This document shows positions 57,676 to 64,000 of a stretch of 64,000 nucleotides of DNA, in pieces; positions within the stretch are counted from its first letter, which is position 1; the number at the start of each line of letters is the position of its first letter. The translations under genes and the position numbers were made by a program. The stretch lies in contig CAJQUW010005335.1 of NCBI GenBank assembly GCA_907163375.1, positions 62,001 through 126,000 on the forward strand, in the 5' to 3' direction. This DNA comes from Prostheceraeus crozeri. Lineage: Eukaryota; Platyhelminthes; Polycladida; Euryleptidae. The notes below the pieces were generated by a model, which was not told the DNA's origin, did not search any database, and worked only from the letters and a program-made list of their open reading frames with translations.

Positions 57676-58904
57676 TCATCGTCGACACATCATGACTAAA
57701 GAGCTTGTAGCTCGCAGCTGCTTGTCAAGAATAAGGAATGCTATCGTGTAAATAGGTCCACTTGCATAGGAGATCCACTTAAAATCTCTTAATCGTCGCA
57801 GAGTCACGTATTGTCGACAAGCCGTACATTCGACGTAAATTAACGTTCCTATTACTTGTGCCGACCAGAGAATGATTGAAATTATACAAATAGCACTGTT
57901 AAGAGCAAGGAATCGTCTCTCTAATCGGTAAGATCTTCCGAAGAGTGAGAGTTGCCTTTGAAATTCGTCAGATTGACTCAATTTATTGTGGACAATTAGG
58001 GGATATTGAGGATCGGCATTCGAAGTCGATGACTGAGGAATATTCAATTCAGGTGCCCTTTGTCGTTGCGATTCATGCGATGTAACTGTATCTGCTGTCC
58101 CTTTGTTTTGATATTCTGTGTCTTGAGGTCGTTGATTTTCGGTATCTGAGTCGTCTTCATCAGAAGATTTATCATCCTTTGCCGTGATGGATGCGCGCGC
58201 ACTAGCGGGAGCGCTGTTGCATGCGTGTGAGTTGTTGTTGCAGTAGGATTCAGTCTTGCCATATCCTGCCTTTCTTCGTGGAAATGTCATGACACCGTGC
58301 TTAGGGCAATGGTGCTGATATATCTCTTTAATTGTTTGTAAATGAATTTGTTCCTTTGTCGGGCTGAGTAAAGTCTCTGTGGTTGCATCTCGAGGCAAAT
58401 GAGAATGAACTCGGCGTACACTGCGAGGCGGCAACGTTTGAGAACGGCCTATGGTGTTGTTTACTTCCTTTCTACTCTCGATTTTCTTTTCTTCCATGTA
58501 TATTTTGTTCATATTCTCCAGGACAACCTGAACAGTCGATTTTAATTGGAAATGCGCTATGGGGATAAAGAAGATCGAGAGTAGGAATGGGAGTCCGTAA
58601 GATATCAAAACTCGAAGTATTAAGAAGTTAGTGTCCTTCAAAAGACAGACGCCGTCGTTGTATAATTGGCGATAGTTCCGAGCTACGGTTAATTCAGCAG
58701 TGGTTTGAACGAAACTGATGCACCAAGGAGCGGCAATTTTCAATGCAACGGAGTTTGAAAGTCTGTTGTTATAGGCTTGTGGATTTCTAAGTCTGACTAG
58801 TGTGTCAAGAATGCTGCCCAGTCCGTGAAGGAGCGCCACATTGCACACGTATGTGTCTAGGTATACCCACACAATGCATAGGAGATCGATGTCCAATTTC
58901 GAAT
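57676..58904 (-). CDS. Exon of an atypical rhodopsin-like GPCR (TM3-TM7)
   Basis: A long open frame ending in TAG/TGA at 57676 encodes TM3 (IVWVYLDTYVCNVALLHG), TM4 (ALKIAAPWCISFVQ), TM5 (ILRVLISYGLPFLLSIFFIP), a ~210-residue Ser/polar third intracellular loop, TM6 (CIISIILWSAQVIGTLIYV) and TM7. The Asp in YLDTYVC sits where aminergic receptors bind amines. The usual DRY is replaced (ILDTLVRLRNPQAY) and NPxxY is degenerate (SGPIYTIAF). TTTTCCGCTTCAG before 58904 is a good 3' splice site, so TM1-TM2 lie on an upstream exon outside or not identified here. The only convincing host gene in the window. It is probably an aminergic-like orphan receptor; identity unknown. Confidence 0.72.
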
Positions 58905-59060
58905 CTGAAGCGGAAAATTCAGCATTACGTTGATTACATAAAATACAAGTGTTTGGTAACAATGAGCATGATGTCACAATTTTCTACCATTTGACATAGA
59001 TATGTTGCATAGATAGGTAGGTAGAATAATAATAGTAAGAATTCAATATTTGGAAATGTA

Positions 59061-59375
59061 TATAAAAAGTTTGAATGCAAAAAACCAAACGAATGAAGAT
59101 TTTAAAAAACTTGATTTTTTAGCACAAGCGCTTTCATGTATTGTGCATACAATCTTCAGGTACATAAAAGTGACATAAAAAGTTCAATAAAATATCTCAA
59201 AAATATGGCAGAAATAGCATTTTATGTATGCACTGATATGAATTTTAAAAAGATTTTGATGTCATTTTTGTGAACCTGAAGATTGTATGCACAATACATG
59301 AAAGCGCTTGTGCTGAAAAATCAAACTTTCTTGAAATTTTCATTCGTTTGGTTTTTTGCATTGAAACTTTATATA
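59061..59375. repeat. Palindromic MITE-like repeat
   Basis: Arms 59061-59160 and 59274-59375, nearly perfect inverted copies (GCACAAGCGCTTTCATG and complement). The right end runs into the TA microsatellite. Confidence 0.85.

Positions 59376-59448
<73 letters not shown>
59370..59448. repeat. (TA)n microsatellite
   Basis: About 39 TA units with one interruption (TACATA). Repetitive ORFs on either strand here are meaningless. Confidence 0.97.
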
Positions 59449-59450
<2 letters not shown>

Positions 59451-60407
59451 ACAAAAACCTGCATTTGATAATTACTACTGGTGCACTAATTTCGACGACC
59501 GGTATCGCAGTAGTGTGATAAAAGTAGTATTTGTTGAATACCAGCATTAGATTAATTCATTGTGTTAATTGCAACATATACGAGTATATGATGACTTTTG
59601 TCTAACCGAAGAATAATCCATTAGATGGAGCGATTTTGAAAATATACTTTAATATCAAAACTTCGGATGCTTTCTTATGACCACGCTTACAAGTGAATGA
59701 ATTCCAAACGCTAAAAAAATCCTGAATGTGACTGTTGTGACATTGAGCCCATGCGCACAGCTGTATTTATCTCTTTTAGCGTCTAAAGAGCATTCACTTG
59801 TTGTATATACCCAGAGAACAAGCGTGGCCATATGAAACATCTGAACTTTTGATTTTAAACAGAATGACAATAATTAGATACTGACATGCATCCTCAGTTG
59901 AAAAATGGGATCATACCTTAGCAGCTGCCATTTCATCCACTATTAGCAGATCTGCCCAAGCATGATCTGGCTTAGGCCTGTGATGATTCATTTTATTTGT
60001 TGAATTTGCATCTATTCAAGAATGTTCCCATTTTTCAATTGAAGATACAGGTCAAAATTTATTTTTTTTATTACCATAAGATGCTCACTGATAATGCTCT
60101 TTGTGGTTTACTTCGAGAGTCCACAGCCACACAACAAAACACTTATTTCAATATGCAGCCATGACCGCATTGACTTAAATGCAAGCAATTAGTAGAGGTC
60201 ATATATAATTCTCGGGTGTTTTATTCCTGGTTGCTGGTATCCTTAGCTTCTTAATTCCAGTGATGGAAGAAATGCTGATTTGAAGCAAAGACAGAGAAGA
60301 ATACAGAAGAAAATATCAAGGCCAGGACAAAGGAATATTGTGCACGAAACTCCCTCTGTACACAAAGCACAAGCGAAAGACAATTAATGCAGATAGGTTT
60401 TAAAATA
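59449..60407. other. No supported gene
   Basis: Non-coding between the TA repeat and the mariner copy. Confidence 0.4.
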
Positions 60408-61090
60408 CAGTGCGCGGCAAAATAATGGAAACTCTTCCGATTTCCCTATATTTTCACACATTGATGAAAAATCAACTATTATTCATAGTAGGTTTATATT
60501 ACAATGTTCATAAAAGCTCAGTATTACGTCAGAACCATCAAAAATCATTTGAGATTGTCAGCATTCAGTTTGACCACCAATTTGATTTATAGCCTGTTCA
60601 ATACGGCTAGGCATGGAAAAAAATCAAATTCTGGCATATTTGAGTAAGTTCGTCATCGTTATTCCAAACTTTCAAAAAGTTTGAAGTCAGTTCTTGTTTT
60701 GACAAACATGTCTGAACTCTCGTTGTTTTACTGAAGGGTTTAGATCCGGAGAAGCAGGAGACCAGTGCAGTTCGGTTTCAAAATAATGGAAACCGTGCTC
60801 GAAATGCCAATTTTCTAACGCAATTGTCTTAGTCAATTTTCTTTTTCCTTGGTTCTCAAGTCCCCTCGCTCTACTGCGACACAAATACAGTTAGAAATGG
60901 GACCTGCCATCAATTGTTCACTTCGTACTGTTCAAAAGAGAGATGAATGAAGCTTGCTGTCGACCTGCGAAACCGCCTACACGTTCATCTTTATCAAGTG
61001 TTCACTGGAGAAAGCACTATAACCGGGCATGTCGCTAATATGTAGAATATAGGAAACTCGCAGGGGTTTCCATTGTTCTGTCGCGCGCTG
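60408..61090 (-). mobile_element. Decayed Tc1/mariner element
   Basis: Ends CAGTGCGCGGCAAAATAATG and CATTGTTCTGTCGCGCGCTG, both next to TA. Minus strand retains HWSPASPDLNPS, the conserved block before the last acidic residue of Tc1-type transposases. 683 bp, roughly half the full length, so an internally deleted, inactive copy. Confidence 0.85.
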
Positions 61091-61440
61091 TACATGAAAG
61101 ATAATAATCATCTACATAGAATAAAAATCTAAAAATAGACACTTCTGTGGACGATGGACATGATATGTCTGATATAGCTCTGGCAGTCTTCTTGAGGCTC
61201 GTCCACAGTTGATTGCCACGAGATTATCATCAATTGATCATTCCATCATAGACTTCTAGTGTAAGTGAACGCTTGACTGTGAATGTATGATAAATTTATT
61301 GCCTCACCTGCTAGTCTGAATTTCTCACTAACACGTGTATTAAGTCAGTTTATGACCTGACTTGAAAGATATCAAGAATGTAGCATGAAATTACATAGTA
61401 AAAAAAGATTGATAGCAATATAAAAAATGAAATAAAATGA

Positions 61441-61558
61441 TATAAAGAATAATAAGATAATATCATAAATCAAAAAAATAATATAAAGAATAATAAGATA
61501 ATATCATAAATCAAAAAACTAATATAAAGAATAATAACATTATATTATAAATCAAAAG
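61441..61558. repeat. 41-bp minisatellite, ~2.9 copies
   Basis: TATAAAGAATAATAAGATAA begins at 61441, 61482 and 61523; the third copy is diverged. Confidence 0.9.
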
Positions 61559-62529
61559 ACTTCGGTTTCTCGTTAAATATACTCGAAAAATTGGACAAAT
61601 ACTTAAATTTTTTATTTGTTGTTTCCTAAAGAAAAGAGATAATGCACACACTTCATTTCCACATGTGGAGTCAAGCGACTTAAGCCATTTGTTTGCGATT
61701 GGCTTATATACATGTAGATGAAATGCAAGTGAGTCAATTCTGCAATTATCTAGCTAACCCGTGAACGGCCATGCTATGATATACAAGATATTTTTATTCT
61801 GACATAATTCGATTGATTATGGTCGAAAGTTACAAAATAACTAAACAAAATGAGCCAAGTATATACAGTATCCATATTTTTCCAATCTGGCTTTTCAAAA
61901 TTTTCCTTTTGTTGAGCTTCGTAAATGATTCGAATTAATTTCCCGCGAAGTTTCAATCCACCATTTCAATGATGTCAGTTTGAGATTTTGAAATTGTATG
62001 ATTTTTCCTAACAAAGTTGCTACTTTATTACTTAATTATGTAACAAACATGATTCAAGGTTTTCAGTGAATCTATGTAATTTCTGTATTGCAACAGAAAA
62101 CTGAAATCCTGTAGTTAATACTCAAAGTTGTTTTAACCTGAGTTCTACTTTCATTCATCTTTAAAAAGGGATTTCAGAATTCATGGATTTACCTGAGGTG
62201 CGTCACACAAACTTGCGTTACACCAAATAATAACCACCTTATCAACCAAGACATTTGAACGAATGTTAGTTAATTAATTTGATTGACTTGTATTCCGAGC
62301 TCGAAAAATATTTGAAATAATTAGATAAATTCTGTGTTCGCATCGCATATTGTTTTTTTTCGATAGACGATGAATCTCAGAAGCCCTATTTATCGATTAA
62401 AGTATTTTGCTGAATTAATTTGCGATCCCTGCTTTCAATTGTATTCAACAATTCTATTTGTGACTTGTACTTTTTGCTTTGTTGACATTTGAAGATAATA
62501 AGATAATAACATAATGAAGATGAGAGTCT

Positions 62530-62690
62530 CTACTCCTCATACTGAGAGTTTGGACGGTGCTGACTTATCCAGATGTTAGTTGGAGCGCTGTTGCACTTCT
62601 AGTCGCATGTCCTTCTTGCCGACTTCCACTGATACTCCTGAGGTTCGACCTCTAGACCAAAAGGTTGCTAGGCCAGTCACTTGCTCAATG
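62530..62690 (+). repeat. Dispersed repeat, copy 2
   Basis: Diverged direct copy of 2935-3110 (TTTGGACGGTGCTGAC ... TAGACCAAAAGGTTGCTAGGCCA). Contains GAGGTTCGACCTC, which resembles a Pol III box B. Confidence 0.6.
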
Positions 62691-64000
62691 TGCCACGAAG
62701 ACCACGGCATATGAAACTTGTTTACCAACTTATGAGTGCATTTCTCTTGCTTGATTGTTCAAAAATTTCAACATACTGTTTATTTTCATTTCTACACAGT
62801 CTGTGATTCGAATGTATTATGCAGTATATTCTTTTTTCATGTAAATTGCAAATATTTTCATTCCCAGCATCTATTAATGCATGACACTTGTCTGTTTTCT
62901 CAAAATCATCGATGTCAACTTGCAACAGTTCATCTTAACATTATTCTTAAAATCTGAATTTCTGAGAGCTGGAATGATGTTTTCACACTTGAGTTTGAAA
63001 TTTTTTGACTTATATTTACAAGTCATAAGATACTTAACCTGCTAGAAGGATGTTTAATCCTCGACAATCCTATTTGCGTGGGAAGGCAAACAGTGAAAAT
63101 CTCAGATCTCTCTCTGGAACCTGAGCTTCATCATACCATTCCATTGATCAATGTTTGCTTCAGTTTGAACTCTTCGTAGTATCTTCATAAAATGTTTTCT
63201 TATCGATCATGATATAACGCTACTAAATGTCTTTTAAGTTCAGCGATGAAAATAACGTGCTAGTACCTACAGAGTTTTACAAATGACATCAAAGAGGTTG
63301 CTTCATCTTTTATGAGCTTACGAACTTTCATTTCATGGAGAGAAAATTCTCGTTGCAAATTTTGTGACATTGTTAATTAAAAAATAGAGAATTTGGTCAA
63401 ATCATATAATTTGATTGTTGAAATTCGTAGAAACTCGTTCTGCTTGACAAGTATTCTATTTCTCGTTAACATTAAGACTATGAGGAAGTTGATTAATTCA
63501 ATATTTGTTAATTCGTCAGTTACTCAGAAGCCTCTTCCTTAGCCGAACGTACAATCTCTCATTTGTGCCATCGTTCGAAAACTTAGAAGTCTTATCTAAT
63601 TAGGAGGTAGATCTACTTATCTGCTTGCTTGTTGTGACATAGCGAAGGCTAATGGCTTCATGGGATGAAGTGACAGCTAATTTGCCTTCTTTTATGCGAA
63701 TTTCAGATATACACCAAAAGTTCACACGTATTCACTATGCATTCATGCAGTCGTTAATATTACGATCCAATTTTATCTCAGGAAAGGGCACGAATCTAAA
63801 ATCCAAGATTTGTGGATTTGAAGGGTTTGCGTGTCATCAAAAATTCCCAAATATATTATTTTCCCATGTAATCACTCATTTTCTTGAATGTCAATCGATG
63901 TAATACTATATTATTGTATTCGTACATGAACATTTATTAATCTGCATTTATTCTTGTAGCTTCACAATAGTATTAAAACAGAAAAATGAATTTCATTACT
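62691..64000. other. No supported feature
   Basis: Non-coding to the end of the window; short ORFs only. Confidence 0.4.

Noticed and set aside
59245-59547. ORFs of alternating Tyr-Ile
   Set aside because: Translations of the TA microsatellite.

Overview
The window looks like metazoan nuclear DNA. It is AT-rich and mostly non-coding, full of decayed transposons, palindromic MITE-like hairpins, microsatellites and tRNA-like short repeats. There are no bacterial operons, and one multi-TM host exon has an intron-type 3' splice site. The frequent TACATGTA-type words suggest a marine invertebrate, perhaps a lophotrochozoan; this is a weak impression, not an identification.

The main object is one integrated Polinton/Maverick (adintovirus-like) element at 36439-55025 (18,587 bp). 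It starts with AG and ends with CT, has long terminal inverted repeats (578 bp left, 660 bp right), and is flanked by a perfect 6-bp target duplication, TACACT. It carries a virus-like gene set. Mostly on the minus strand in the left half are an A32/HerA-type packaging ATPase, a penton-like capsid protein, an unrecognised protein, a protein-primed family B DNA polymerase (exonuclease half only), a second P-loop ATPase, a one-TM protein and a Cys/His finger protein. On the plus strand in the right half are a fibre-like coiled-coil protein, small and minor virion proteins, the double jelly-roll major capsid protein and a phospholipase A2-integrase fusion. An adenain-like cysteine protease faces them from the right. 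Transcription diverges from a 44-bp gap at 46405-46448 and converges near 52 kb.

Most large genes of the element are broken by in-frame stops or 1-bp shifts, several at A or T runs, and the polymerase palm is absent. The capsid, packaging, processing, replication and integration modules can all be recognised, but the copy as written cannot be autonomous.

Left flank, 1-36 kb: a 6.36-kb foldback element (7049-13406) with a 9-bp TSD, whose arms hold 175-bp tandem arrays and which contains a nested MITE; LINE reverse-transcriptase tails (16.7-17.1 and 32.5-32.9 kb); two inverted copies of one repeat family (17.3-18.6 and 27.6-28.4 kb); a hAT-type MITE with an 8-bp TSD (24852-25354); and a long-TIR palindromic element (25411-26138). 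Right flank, 55-64 kb: a tRNA-like repeat, two large hairpins, a TA microsatellite, one exon of an atypical rhodopsin-like GPCR (57676-58904, minus), a decayed Tc1/mariner copy and a minisatellite. The remaining stretches show no gene I can support.
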